A stretch of DNA of 64,000 nucleotides, taken from the NCBI GenBank assembly GCA_007922225.1, contig ML679966.1:32595383-32659382 (forward strand). Reading direction: 5' to 3'. Position 1 is the first letter of the stretch, and every line of letters begins with the position of its first letter. This stretch comes from Emydura subglobosa (Eukaryota; Chordata; Testudines; Chelidae). The notes beneath the pieces were generated by a model. It did no database searches, was not told where the DNA came from, and saw nothing but the letters and a program-made list of their open reading frames with translations. Of this stretch, positions 1 to 12,690 are shown one piece after another. The position numbers and the translations under genes were made by a program.

Positions 1-74
1 TGGCTCAGGCAACACCTCCAAGCATCAGCAGCTAGGGGTGTTTAAAATGATTAGGTAGTTTGAAAAACAAAATG

Positions 75-921
75 CTCAAGGCACGTCTACGCTAGAAAAT
101 TAAGTCAACTTAATTTAAGTCGACAGCCAGCTGCCGCAATAATTAAGTTGGTTGGGCCTATCCACACCACGCTCATTGTGTCGGTGGAGCGTCCTCACTA
201 GCAACGCTTGCATTGGTGCAGAGAACAGAGCACCAGGGGTAGCTATCCACAGTGCAACTAGCCACAATGGGCTTGGGGAAGGGCTTGCAATGCCTCATGG
301 GACCAAAACATTGTCGCGGGGTGAAATGAGAACATGGCTTCGATCTCCCCATGATGCAGTTTCCTCCCTCCCTACCTTGATATCAACAACAAACAACCCA
401 TACTTTTTTGTGCCTTTTTTCGAACCCCGGATTAGCCACATGTACATCATAGCCTGAGAAGCATGGAGCACACTCAGCTGTGCACTCTTCTTGTGAGCAT
501 CACAAACACCTCGCGCCTTACCTTGCAATATTCCCTGAGCCGAAACAGGAGCTGCTGTCAATGTCCTTGAAGCAGCCCTGCTGAAAGGCAGAGAATGAAA
601 CCATTCCCAGTTGCTGTTGACAGTCGTGCAGCAGCTAAACACAGTGGAGTACCATTTCTGGTCCTGGGCAGAAAGCACTGCCTGGTGGGATTACACTGTT
701 ATGCAATTATGGCATGATCAGCAGTGGCTGCAGAACTTTCAAATGTGCATGTCTTTAAGAACACAGGTCTGTTCAGAAAGAGGCAATCAGGGACTTTCTT
801 TCCAGATCACAAAATAACCATTGATGTTGAAATGCCAGTAGTGATCCTGGGAGACCCAGCATGCCCCTTGCTCCATGGCTCATGTGATTGCTGCCAAATG
901 AAGAGCTTCAAGACTATGTGA
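75..921 (+). mobile_element. PIF/Harbinger-type DNA transposon relic with transposase fragment
   Basis: The block opens with a transposon-end-like motif (GGCACGTCTACGCTAG) and contains a broken plus-strand frame resembling the catalytic region of HARBI1-like transposases. The readable stretch at about 760-880 includes GLFRKRQSGTFFPDHK and then VVILGDPACPLL, which fits the family's conserved G-D-P-A-Y-P-L block. The rest of the transposase is missing or shifted out of frame, so the copy is dead. The left half (about 170-700) resembles the non-coding part of the same family as I remember it from turtle genomes. The right inverted repeat was not found, so the right limit is approximate. Positions 1-74 show nothing I recognise. 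Confidence 0.6.
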
Positions 922-2350
922 GGAGTACATTTCTTCCCTCCAGTAAAGATAACTCTGGATATGACTTCCACTCTATCTTGGGATACATACAAACACAATC
1001 ATTTGAATGCCTAATCTGATTTGCACACTCCCTGTACTCTGTGCATAGTATATGGGTTTGCTTCATAGGGACTTGGTCCTGCTTTGTGCTGCACCAGGCA
1101 GCCACTTAAGTGTGTGTTTAACTTTAAACAAATGAGTAGTCCAATTAAAATGAAGCATGTGCTTAAATGCATGGCTGGATAGGGGCTAAGCGTGCTCAGC
1201 AAACTGTAGGACTGGGCCCTATATAAACAACACAAACTACACGTAAGTTGCCAGACTTAAGAACTATATCTTGCACCCCCCCCCCGGGTTTTTTTTTTAC
1301 AGCAATGTCTGTCTATATTCTCAGTGATTAAGTTTCTTGTACCTGGTTTTTACATCTAAATATTGCAAGAGCTGAAGAGCAAACATCCTTTTATATATCT
1401 TGTTATGCATCCCACTATGGCATGTCAGCATGAACTACCTGCATCTTGTTTATGCTGAAAGGACTTGTTATTGGGGAATAAAGAGCTTGAAGCATTCTTT
1501 ACACACTAGCTACACAACTGCATTATGTGAGAACTGAACACTAGAGAGGAAGAAAAAATTGAGAGCATCAAGCAACAATAACAAAAGGGGATATTGGAAT
1601 AGCTGAAGCTGCTTGACACGAATTTGGAATTAATATTCAGGTAAAGCATTTAAATGTTTAATGCCAGTTAAGTTAGGAAAGAAGAATGTCTGCCAGGAGA
1701 TTTCATTGGAAGGAAATTAATATTACAGAAACAGACAATCCTGGTAGATTCAGTTTAAAGAAATTGTTCATTATAAACTAAGGCAAATTACTGTGGATAA
1801 ATGGCAAAATTATTAGGGCAAAGAAGAAAAAAGTAGCTATCACGAAGATGAAAATGCATGATGAGAAATATAAAGCAAATAGCCTTAAACATTGTAAAAG
1901 CTCACTTATAGAGCTAACATTTCCCAGTCTGTCTGAATAATAACCATGATAAATTACTATTATTACAGCACACTATTAAGGATGTGTCAGTATTCTCATT
2001 AGAAAGCCTTTTATTAACAACCATTTTTAAATTTGGTTATTGGTTTTTTTTCTCCAGGGTGAAATTTGGCAAAAAATCTCAGCCCAGATGGAAATAAATT
2101 TGACAAATTTTGAAAGGAAAAATGATTTTCCTCCACATTTAAATTATTCAGTATGCAAGCAAAAATGAAAAGAACAATTTACAGAAATAATGGAAGAGAA
2201 GTGAATCACTTCTGGAAACTCTTTTCTTGCTTCTCTAACAGTATACTTTTAAAATATTGTGGAGCTGTGAAAGAAAAAATTGGAGGCCAAACCCGCCTCT
2301 CAGAATACCTCTGCTTCAGCTCCTCCTTGCTCAGAAATTACGAATAAAAA
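922..2350. other. Intergenic, no feature recognised
   Basis: AT-rich sequence with a C/G/T homopolymer cluster at about 1267-1300. No exon, RNA gene or repeat family was recognised, and the open frames are short and unlike any protein. Confidence 0.6.
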
Positions 2351-2351
2351 T

Positions 2352-2525
2352 TCTTTGCATTTCTATAGCATCTTTATTCTGAGGATCTCAAAAAACTTTA
2401 GAACATTTAATTAATGGTCACTGAGGTACAGTTAGGGCAAGTCAGTTGTTGAGGGTCACTCAGTGGATCAGTGGCAGTACCAGGAATAGATTTTCCCGTA
2501 GTCTAAGCTACTAAACTCTTAAATA
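2352..2525 (-). repeat. MIR-like CORE SINE or L2-type tail, antisense
   Basis: The segment contains the antisense core pattern of MIR-type repeats: 'cactgaggtacag' followed by 'gggcaagtcag', 'gggtcactcagtgg' and 'agtggcagtaccaggaatag'. The left part (ttctatagcatctttattctg) resembles the 3' tail that often accompanies this core. The copy is old and diverged. Confidence 0.55.
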
Positions 2526-5029
2526 TGCTGCTACCTTGAATCTTCAATACACTCTTCTTCTCTTCACCGTTCACCAGAAGTGTCTGAACAGCCCTATGTG
2601 TGACTCAGAGATGCAGACTTGCTTGGCTTTGTAAATAATAATTTCACAATGTATCTTGTTGTTGTTGGATGGGGTAGAAGGGCTTCTGTCTCCAATCAGC
2701 TGCGTGTAGTATGGGTGGCAGGTGGTATAAGTGGGTTTCTTGTGTGAAAGAGGGTTTCTCACCTTGAACAACACTGTGGGGAGAAAGTTTTGGCCCAGTG
2801 GTCCCATCATGTCTCTATGACTGATGCAGATATCAAACTGGGGTTAAGTACTTTGGTGCTTCATAGAGCTACTGCACATGAGCCATGCCCTTATGCCCTC
2901 TTCATTTTAGTGCTACTGCATGTGAGTCATACCTTCCCCAGCATCTCAATAGTTAATCAATGGGAATGAAAGATGCATACTGCAGGTGCATTCTGAAACC
3001 ACTACAGGGTGCTGCTGAAATATGGGTGGAGATTTGGAACACAAGTTGTATGAAATTTGCTGCACTCTTCTTTTTTTTCTCCCTTCTGGTGCCAATTTGG
3101 AAGGGCTGTTTGATTCAGTTCATCCCAGTCCAGAGCCACAGCTCCACAATCACAATTCTGAAGACTGATGTTATGGCAGGGTCCAACCAAAATGGCCAAT
3201 TTATTCAGACTGGAATTTGTGGTGCATTTAAACCTGTTAAAATTTATAAGCATCATTTTGAACTGTGAAGGGATTTCCTGGCTCCTGTTTTCAGGCTGAG
3301 GCTCTGTAGGGAAATGTGTGATCTAGGTCTTCAGTCAGGCTGGTTCTTTGCAGACTTGAGCAAGGTGTGGAGAGTTGTGCCTCTCTGCCTTAGGGTACAA
3401 CTTTCTCTCTCTCTCTCTGTTTTTGGTTCTTTCATGTAAGAGTTCTGGATTCTAAGAAACAAGGTAGTGTTGTGTTGCAACCTTCCAGGAACAGTACTTG
3501 GTTTTTAATCTAATTTCTCTTTGTATACTGTGAACATGACAGAAGGTCCATTACATGTTGTGGATATCCATGTGCACCTGGAATTCTCAATCAGCCTTTC
3601 TAAAAAGGAATGTATGAAATTGGGTAGTGATTAACACATGTCCTCTTGACAGCTGGTGTTGAGTCCAAGGTTTGGGGGAGGAAGTTCTCTTATGGGATTT
3701 ACATGGGATTATCTTAATCCTGAAATTGAAAATCAAGGCTGGAAAAACAGAGGTGCTACAAATCATCACTGAGGTACATTGGAAAAATTCTGGCCCCCCA
3801 TTCAGGAATGCACTTAAATATGAGCTTAAAGTTGAGTACTTGCCTAAATTCCATTGTCTTCAAGTGCTGTCCCTGAATTAGATACTATATGCAGAAGATG
3901 ACTTAGTCTTGCATTTTTATGAACACCATTTCAAATTCATACATAGGAACACAGGCATATATTTAGGGGGGGGGGAAGCAATATCAGGTGAAAAGCTTTT
4001 TGGTTGTATCTATTTGATCTGTCTTGTAAATTTTGGTTTTGGCTGTTTGTGTTTCCTAAGGACTTAAATATTGATTGTTAAGGCCCAGGCTCTGTGGTTT
4101 TTAATATACAACCTGATTTGTGTGACTGTCCCAGCTACCATGCATTTTTTCTTTTTTGTAATTCCATTGCAGCTGTGTGTCTATATTTATACTTGTCTAG
4201 AACAGCTTTAACTTTTCTGTTGCTAGGAGTGTATTTTCCTTAAAAGTCAAAGTCTTGAAGAAAACAGACAGAAGAATCAATCACTTTTTAAAGACAAAAA
4301 GGTTTATATTTCGCTAAGGGCCCTTTTTTAACAACGATTTTTTTTTAAACAAAATCTATCAATATCATTATTATTGCTGTGATGCAGCACATCCAGTTAC
4401 CTCATTCAAGGAGTGTGCATAATTAATGAGGAGTGATGTATGTCAGCCCAGGAAACTCAAAATCATAAGCTTTTCTCCAAAAACTGTAATTAAAGATGCC
4501 CTGTTCTCTCTGTTTCCCAATCCTGCTCCTGCTCCTCCTCCTCTACCTATTTTTTTTTAACTGAATGCTTCATAAATCATATTCTGGGCAGAGGGGGAGA
4601 TCTGACCCAATTGATGCATGATGACAAAGATATATGCTCCACATTTACTGAAGCTGTGCATTATATTCAGAAACTCAGATGAATGGCATGAATATTTTGG
4701 AAACAAAAAACCAAAACAAACTATAAGGAAATCTACAAAAGGAAATTGTGATCTACTGAGAGAACATCCCTTTACTAACTCACACTGTTATGACTTGTTT
4801 CATCCTTATCACTGGGGGCAAGGGACAGGAGAGCTAGGGGACCAAGTGCAATAGCATTATGTAGGAAATGTTTAACCTAAATGCTTGGTGCAGTTCATTG
4901 TTTATGGCTTCATGTAGCATTAGCTGCTCATGTGCTAATGTTTAATATGTGAGGATCTATAGGGAGAGAATCCTGATCTTTTGACATTAACAAATTCTTG
5001 ACACACCGTTAAGCACTAACTGCTACAAG
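2526..5029. other. Intergenic, only simple sequence recognised
   Basis: Unique-looking AT-rich DNA with a short CT-rich tract at about 3403-3420 and a G-run at about 3966-3975. No coding or structural feature is supported. Confidence 0.6.
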
Positions 5030-5410
5030 CCACTTCCCTTGGTAGTTTGTTCCAGTGGTTAATCCCCATCACTGTTAAAAATCTGGGCCTTATTTCTAAT
5101 CTGAATTTGCCTGGTGTCAGCTTCCAGGCATTGATTTGTTCTTGCTAGGCCTTTCTTGACTAAAGAGCCTTTCCGTACCCTGTACAGTCTCCCTGTGAAG
5201 GTATCTACAATGTAATAAGTCGCTTCTTAATCTTCTGTTTGATTAACTAAATAGACTGAGTTATTAAGTCTTTCCCTTTAAGGAATATTTTCCAGCCCTT
5301 AAATAATTTGTGTGGTTCTCTTCTGCATCTTCTCCAGTCTTTCAACTTTTTTCAAAAATGGACATCCAATCTGCTGACAGTATTCTAATATCTGTCTCAC
5401 CACCACCACC
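5030..5410 (-). mobile_element. CR1 LINE 3' fragment, antisense
   Basis: The plus strand shows the usual antisense CR1 pattern in diverged form: failure to 'ggtagtttgttccagtgg', then 'taaaaatctgggccttatttc', and further right 'gtgtggttctcttctgcatc' followed by 'ttctccagtctttcaac'. This corresponds to the end of the CR1 ORF2 and its 3' UTR read on the minus strand. It is older and more diverged than the CR1 copies at 13.5 and 19.8 kb. Confidence 0.6.
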
Positions 5411-7820
5411 ACCACATGCAAAGGACACTATTAAAGCAGTCTCATTCTTATTTCTTTCACCCCACTTTTCATTTGTGCAATCTTCTCCCAACACTACAAA
5501 GCCAGAATCAAGCTAATGTCTATCTTGGCATCAAGAAAGTGAAGGGGCTAATTTTCCAAGCAGTGGAACCATCACAAATGATGCCAGAAGCCTTGTTTCC
5601 CAGTTTTACTTAATGCATGATATGCCTTCCCAAAGTGCAATCCAGACCAGTGAGGTGCTGTCATCCCTGCCCTGCAACCTGGGGTGCCCCACAATGCTTT
5701 GCTTCTGAAGCGCGCAACAGCCTTACAAGCTCCTTACAGCCAAATAGTATTCGGTCACACACGAAGAAGCACATTAGCTGGTAGTGTATAGATTAGCTGA
5801 TACTCAAATAGGGCCCGATACAAAGCCCACTGAACTCCGAGGAAGACTTCTAATGGACTTTTGGATCTGGACCATAATGTACAATTGGTAGAAATGAGGT
5901 AAATAGCTGACCCTGAAGCCTTAAAGATTTCCAAATTACTTCTAATTGTGTTTAAGTCAAAAGTAAACTATAATAATGGGGGGAAAAAAGGGGAATAGAG
6001 GACAAAAATTATACTGACAGTCTTGTACAAAAATAAGACTGACACCTACCAGGAGCAAGAACTGAAAATAACTTTATCACTGATATCTAGGTATACTCCA
6101 CGGCTACGGTAATAAGTGGAGAAGTGCAGTTTCTGACAGAGTGTAGAGTGGTGTGTGTCAAAAACTGGAAATGGAGGAAGCTGGGCAGAGAGATATCTTT
6201 GAAAAATTGAAAGGAACAAGAAACAGCCAGGGGGCAGATTCATGACAAACTGATCAAAAACTGATGTTTAAGTGTCCTTTCAACTACAAACAGAAAATGA
6301 GGGAGATTATCAATCAAGAATGCAAAGGGCCTATTAACATTGGCGTACAAAAGATAAGATCAACAATGAAGCAGAATAGGTTAAATCTAATTATAGCTAT
6401 TAAAAGGATAATAAGGCCTTTCTTTAGACAACAGGGTGAGAGAGAAGTGAGAAGAGGGAAAGCAGGTTCACTAATTTTCAAGAAAGATGACGAAACTAAT
6501 GATGAATCAGAAAATGGCTGAGATCCTGAGCTCTTAAAAAAAAATCAGCACTGAGGAAAGAGAAGACAATTAGGAACTCATGCTGTATAAAAAACAGCTC
6601 TTGATGTAAAGGAATACTCAAAAACATATAAACCAGAAGGAAGCTGCTCCCTTTGCCTTTTTATCACAAGAAAAAAGGGGGTGTGGTGGGGGTAGGGCAA
6701 GGAAGGGTAAGAGAGATGTTTTAAAAAATTGACAAATTAAAGAAAGCAACAGTTTCACGTGTAACTCACTTGTGTGTGTCTCACGGAACCGTGTCTCTAA
6801 GTGAGAGGCAGTAACAAAATAATACGTCAGGGAAAATTTTCAAAAGCTCCAAAGTCCCTTTTTTAGAAATGACTTGGGCTCCTAGATCAGAAGGAGAGGG
6901 AAGTTCCCTGCCCCTCCACCTGTCCCCCCAACAGTATATCCTGCTTTTTACTCCATGTCCTATCTCTAGTGGAAAAATGTGTGTGTGTTTGGGGTGGGGT
7001 GGGGGGATGTGAAAAGACAAAGTTGGATTTTTCCTACAAGAATGACACACACATCCAAAATGATGACAAAATCCCTTCATTTTTAAACATTTTTTTGTGA
7101 GCGGGGAGGGAGAACCAGTTTTGACCTATTGTAATCCTGAATACTAATTAGTTTCTGAGATTAAAGGTTTTGCTTGTTTTCAGAAAGGCAGGCTTTCTAT
7201 TTTTTAAAATGAATTAGTCTGCATCCAAAGCTCCAGTTTTAAGACAATGAAATACAGGAGCAGCTAACTCAAAATCACTGACTTGCTGTTAAAACTCTAA
7301 CTGGCCTGATTCAGCAGCTACAGTATCTTTCAATTTCTCACATTCAATAGGGTATGATTCATGGATTTTATGTTGTATGTTTAGAGGTTTAGCCATAATA
7401 TTTATAAAAGCTCCTTTCCTTTTTTTCCACATCTCCTGTGGGTTTAACAAAATCATTTTATTAGAAACCTACATTAAAATCAAACTCCATCTTTTACTTT
7501 TTATGTACTTGTGGCTCAGTGAAAGGAAAACTTGAACCCCTGATGTGAATCAAGGAATAAGGGAATATAAAGCTTTGTAAACCAAAATTCTTTTGGAACA
7601 GAATTCTGATAACTTTAGTAGCAGAATGTGCCAATTTAGATTAAGTATTGTAATTAAAATGCTTTCCATAGTTCAGAAAGGGCCTGATCCGGAGTCCACT
7701 GAAGTCAATGAAAAGATGTCATTGGGATTGATTTCACTGGGATCTCAATCAGACTCTTAGTATAGTTCAATACTTTCTATAATGCTGATGGCTCTGAATG
7801 TCTGATTTTTGAGGAAGACT
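5411..7820. other. Intergenic, with MITE-like scraps
   Basis: Mostly unique AT-rich DNA. Two short scraps resemble the palindromic 'gggcctgatcc...aagtcaatg' MITE family: about 5811-5878 and 7679-7757 (gggcctgatccggagtcc, then actgaagtcaatg). A GT/GA-rich stretch lies at 6660-6700 and a GT-rich stretch at 6975-7010. No gene seen. Confidence 0.5.
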
Positions 7821-7915
7821 TGGTAGGTGAGGTAATATCTTTTATTGGACCAGCTTCAGTTGGTGTAATGTACAAGCTTTTGAGCTACACAGAACTCTTC
7901 ATCGGGTCTGAGGAA
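7821..7915 (+). repeat. Interspersed repeat family 'TTTTATTGGACCA', copy 1
   Basis: Contains 'gaggtaatatcttttattgg' followed by 'accagc', then 'tacaagcttttgagctacac' and 'cttcatcgggtctgag'. The same ordered blocks recur at 8511-8592 and, inverted, at 29120-29216. I know this pattern as a dispersed repeat of turtles and crocodilians but cannot name its class with confidence. Confidence 0.6.
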
Positions 7916-8510
7916 TTTTGAATTTGAGGTGTTCATTTTTTTTCGGTGTTTTCAGAGCATTTCCTTTCCACTCCTACATTTCTAGATGACTCTGAGCTCA
8001 TGCTCTAGATCATCTATGCTGCAATGAAGAATATGTTTGTGTGATGGCAATCCTTGAAGCTTTAAGATTTTTCTTAGCATACTGTATACTTACAAATTAA
8101 TAGTAGCAAAAGACTCTTCTTTATATGGAGATGATACAGCAAAATCTCTGTTAAAGCACCTGTATCCCTGTATTAGTAAAAACAATGAGGGAATACATTT
8201 TATTTCAATTTTATTTTCGTCCTAGTTCTACATGCCATTCACCAACATGATGACACAGCAATTGGGGATGGCAATGCTGACATTTCAGACTCCTAGAAAA
8301 CAGTTGCTATTTTAACAGGTAGACCCACACTAAGTAACAAGCACATATTGAGTTAAAGTAATGTAGAGTAAATGCCTACGTAAACATCTGAGCTAGAGCT
8401 AACACTGAAAATATTTTTTAAAAAGCCATGCTGCCGAATATCTAGAACCTACATTGACATGGATGGCTCATTAAATTAGACCAATACTAAAATGACAATC
8501 AAATTATAAG

Positions 8511-8592
8511 AGGGACATGGTGAGTGAAGTAATATCTTTTATTGGACCAATATCTGTTGGTGAAAGACACAAGCTTCCGAGCTCCAGAGAGA
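8511..8592 (+). repeat. Interspersed repeat family 'TTTTATTGGACCA', copy 2
   Basis: Contains 'gaagtaatatcttttattgg' then 'accaatatctgttggtgaaa' and 'acaagcttccgagctcc', matching copy 1 in order and orientation. It ends before the 'gaagagctctgt' block seen in other copies. Confidence 0.6.
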
Positions 8593-10816
8593 TTAATTCA
8601 GAAGTAGAACTGGGCTGCTGCTTAAAGAGATTGTTATTGCATAATGACTGCAGAAACTGAATTGTAAATCCCAGATATCCTAAATGCTGCAAAAGTTGAA
8701 ACTTTGAAATAATACATTGGATTTCTTCAGTGAATGATTTTGTTAGTAGCATTATTATTTATGAATTTTGAATCATTAGAATAGCAAGGGCCTCCAGGAA
8801 ATGAAGCCTTCAATGGACCATAGTTTTCTGTTGTAAAGCTGGAAGTAATTTCCAATAATTTGGGGTTAACCTATGAAAAAATGAGGTCTACTGAAATGGA
8901 AAGGAGAGAGCGGATGTTTTCAAGTATAAAGTCACTTAGAGTTGAATTGTATTATGAAAGAGTCAGACAACATTGAGCAGAGTTCATTTAGTAAAATTTG
9001 TTTTGAATTGTAACCATGTCCTACTAATGTCAAACTTAGGGGTCAATTTGTAATAACAACTTGGCCTTGCTAAATACATAATAGAGTAGGTCTCCTGACA
9101 GTCATATATTAGCAGCACCAATGGTAAGCCTTGGGCATTTATTATTACACACATTTCTAAAGCACCCTTTCCTGTATTAGCTGGTGCTGTCCCACCTAGA
9201 TGGTGGAAGCAAATTTTAGTAGTGGTCCAACTGGTTCTTTTTTTTTTTTTTTTTTAAGAGAACTTTAACTTTGTTGGTTTATCATAACATGTTTATTCAA
9301 ATCTTTCCAATAATTATTATCTGTATGGTGGTAGGCAGTTGGAGACTCCAGCTTTGTTGTGCTAGGCAACGTACAAACATATGACCAAGAAATTATCTCT
9401 GACTTAAAGCCTATTGGTTCCTTTTCCCTTTGTTTCTTTCTTTCCACTGTTTCGTTTGTTGTCTTTTCAGCTATCTTTAATTATCTGCTATTGTGCAATA
9501 ATTGTTCCCACTCTGTAATATGGGGCATTTATTTGTTAGGGCTCAGTTGTAGCAGAAAGAGAAGCTACACCACCTGACTCCACTTTCCTTATGCTGCCAC
9601 ACTCAATTCTGTGTTTGCCAAGTTTGTCATCCAGTCCTCAGGCCAGGCCCTTAATAGTCTCTGTCCCCTTCAGGAAAATGGGGAGTTAAAAGTTCCATGG
9701 CCCTAGTGGGGGCTAGACAGCCCTAGGTATCCCAGGTTTAGAGCCTTTTCCAGAGTTTTTGGCTGGAATAGGTAGAGGAATCCAGGGCAACCTATTTCAC
9801 GGGTTTCCAGCTCAGGGCCCTTATTTTGAACAACCAGAACCAATTCTTCTCAGTTCCTCGCTGCTCCTTGAACACCTCTTTCTCCTCTTCTCCAGGCTTC
9901 CCCAGCCTCTTGCCCTTGCATCACAGTGTAAGATTAACTCTTATGGATAGATATTATGCAAACTGTGTCACCATTATGACCCTAGCTTTAAGCCTAAATA
10001 CAAATGGGTTTAATTTAAATTCTTTTCTTGGGAAGGTAGGGCCATGAGGGGTGGCTAAAAAAAAATTGTCCAATATCTCCACCCTGCAAATATTTACACA
10101 CATGCTTAGTTTCACTGAGTGACAAGTCTCACCAACTTCCCATCCAGATAAGAATTTCTAGCAATTTCAAAGCAACAGTTTCCTCCAATACTTGATCGGT
10201 GGCTAAAGATGTAGGAGGAAGTTTGAAGAACAAAAATGTGTGAGCCTCAAAATATAGAAAAATGCTTTTCTGGTTGCATCAGTGAGCATGTTCAAGTGCA
10301 TAATATTTGCAGGGTCAGACTTTGATAATGATTTGTGGAATGGGGCTACTAAAGTAATGCCTTTTCAAATGAAAATATGTGGAGTTCTCTTTTCCTTGTT
10401 TAAGGTGCTGTTTAGGATTAGTAATAAAAAGTGGGATTAGTCAAACATATTTTAAAGTGTTAAAAACTGATTTTTCCATTGTTTTTTCTATATTAATAAA
10501 ACTAGTGATTATCTGATTCCTTTTTGTTTTGGCTTCTTGACAGACAATTTTCTCTTATGGGGACAAAGTAGTATAAATCAACCAAGAATCAAAACATCAG
10601 AAGCAGCTAGATCAATTAACACATTGCAAATTTGGCAGTGCAAGTAGAGATGCTTTGAAGGCACTGGTCACAGAGGAAGTAGTCTATCTATTGATTTGGC
10701 TTCTTTGGCATCTGGAAGGGAAATACTTAAATCACATTTTATCAGCTTATTAAGAAAATGGATCATAAATTGGAAACATTTCTTAAGATTCAGAAAACTG
10801 AAGTGTCTACAGATTA
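8593..10816. other. Intergenic; T-tract and a GC-richer possible LTR scrap
   Basis: A pure T-tract lies at about 9238-9255. From about 9590 to 9930 the sequence becomes richer in C and G, with cttctcc and ccaggcttccc blocks like turtle LTR interiors, but I cannot fix termini. The rest is unique-looking; no gene is supported. Confidence 0.4.
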
Positions 10817-11108
10817 AGGGTATGTCTATCCTGATGGTGGCAAAGTCGCCGCCGCCAGATCGATCTTTCTGGATCGATTGAGTGGTCAGCGTAGACCCGC
10901 TCAATCGATCAGAAAGTCAACTGAGTAAAGCCACCCCCTCAAGTAGCGTAGAGCTGTGTCAACGGGAACACAGTTCCCGTCGGTGCAGTAAAGACGGCAC
11001 GCAGAAGGGAAGCACAGCAGTTGACGGGAGTTACACAAGCTACTCTGCATAGTTTGCATAAATCCCGTCGACTGCCACCAAATCTCCAGGTAAGGGTAGA
11101 CCAGGGCT
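10817..11108. mobile_element. Non-autonomous DNA transposon (MITE), CpG-bearing, about 290 bp
   Basis: The terminal inverted repeats are AGGGTATGTCTA at the left and GGGTAGACCAGGGCT at the right. The interior carries an inverted repeat, with 'ctggatcgattgag' facing 'ctcaatcgatcag', and several CpGs that stand out against the CpG-poor flanks. It has no open frame of its own. The family is one I associate with abundant turtle MITEs; superfamily not certain (hAT-like or Harbinger-like). Confidence 0.7.
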
Positions 11109-12027
11109 AAGTGAAAAAGAATAAATCTATTAAGGAACATAGTCAATACAAGCTGGAGTTAAATAGTCCAAAACCACTATTGCATACACTGGTGAAACAC
11201 AATGTTATATTGCATTGCAAATTCTGGGAAATAAGTCTATAGCCAATAACTTGTTTGCAACGTACTTGAAAGCGGGACTGCAGGGGGGGGAAGGGAGGGA
11301 AGAGAGAGAATCCCTAATTTCTTTGCCAAAGTTGTTTGGGGAGTCTGAGTGAAAAATAGGATCCTATACTATCTTCAAAAAGGGCTTTACAGTTAGTTCC
11401 TCTCAGTATCAAATTAGTACATGGAGGTTGATGGGAGAGGAATTAGATGATAACTTTCTTGGAGATTTCAAATTTCTTTGACAAAACTTCAAAATTAAGT
11501 TTGAAGTAAGTTTGAATTAAGTCTTAAGTAAAGACTTAAAGTTTTAGACTTGCCCATTGTTGCCCAGGAAACACAAGGCCACAGATAGGGTTTGATTCAT
11601 TTAGATCTGGATTCAGAAAGGTAAACACAGAAGTAGTCGCACTAATTTCAGTGGAACTATTCCTGTACTTAAAGTTAAGTACATGCTTAGTGCCTTATTG
11701 AATCAGAGACTTAAGACATTAGTAAAAGCAGAGCAAATTTGTCATTTTAGCCAGGCAAGCTCTATGTCCTATATAAAACACAGAATTAGATAATCAGGCT
11801 TGTAAATCTTTATTCTCAAAACTTCCTTCTCTATCTTTCACCAAGTATTGAGAAAACTAATGATTCTGAATTTACCACAAATTGTCTCTCAATGATTTCT
11901 GAATTACAACAATGCCAGATTTAGAATTTCTTAGAAGGCTTCATTTTCTTTCAGGTGGCGTGTGTATTTTATATATGTATGCTGTGGAATAGTCTACTAA
12001 CTACATGCATGCCCTCTTGTGATTGAG
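11109..12027. other. Intergenic, no feature recognised
   Basis: AT-rich unique sequence with a short purine-rich tract at about 11282-11310 (G-run then ga-rich). Small internal repetition of 'aagtttgaa' and 'ttaagt' occurs at 11495-11540. No gene seen. Confidence 0.5.
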
Positions 12028-12690
12028 TGTGGCAAAGCAGTGTCTTCTTGTTTGGTGCCAACTCCCACTCCCACTCTGTGGTGGTCTGCCTTTTCCTGTG
12101 ACCCAGTCCTTCAGTCCTGCCCCTTCTGGGGTAAATGTAGTCCACACACCAGTAGTCTTGCAGCAATCACAGCAGAGCTTTGGCACAACTTCAGGCTTTG
12201 CGGGCCTTTGAGCGTTCACATCGCCACTTTAGGTGGATCAACTGGGGAGCCCAGGCCAACTCTCTGCTCTGATTCTAGCCCCAGGAGCCTGTATGAAACA
12301 GATCAGTTTTATCCAGACCTTCTGCTGTATCCCTGGGCTGCTTCCTACCTTGGCCTACAACTAAGTATCTCTCAGTCTCTTCTGCCGATTTCAAAAAAGG
12401 GGAACCAAACTAGTTGTGAAGAACACAAGAAACAAAAAGGTCCCACACCAGGCCTCCCTGCCCAAGGAGGCTCTGACATCTAGACATCTCTAGTTAGTTT
12501 CTGCCACCAACTGAGCCTTCCACCATAGAGCCAGTTCAAGAAGTCCACACCCTCTCAGTCAGCCACCACTAAGCTGGGCTTTTCGTCTTTCAGCTGCTCC
12601 CTCCAGGTTTGACACCTCTGACAGGTGTAAGAGGCTGGGGCTGATTGACCAAGGAGGGGTTAATGAAAGCCTCAAGGCCCTATGTGAGGG
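12028..12690 (+). mobile_element. Probable solo LTR or LTR-like block
   Basis: A GC-richer block begins TGTGGCAAAGC and fades after 'ggccctatgtgagg', where the LTR end would be expected. The composition, the start motif and the long C-rich interior are like other gypsy-type LTRs of this window. A 154-codon open frame (12019-12483) lies in it and has no recognisable protein content. I could not find a target duplication, so the limits are tentative. Confidence 0.4.

Noticed and set aside
12019..12483. A 154-codon plus-strand open frame.
   Set aside because: It lies in a GC-rich LTR-like block, overlaps another frame at 12023-12211 and minus-strand frames, and its residues show no domain or exon-like pattern.
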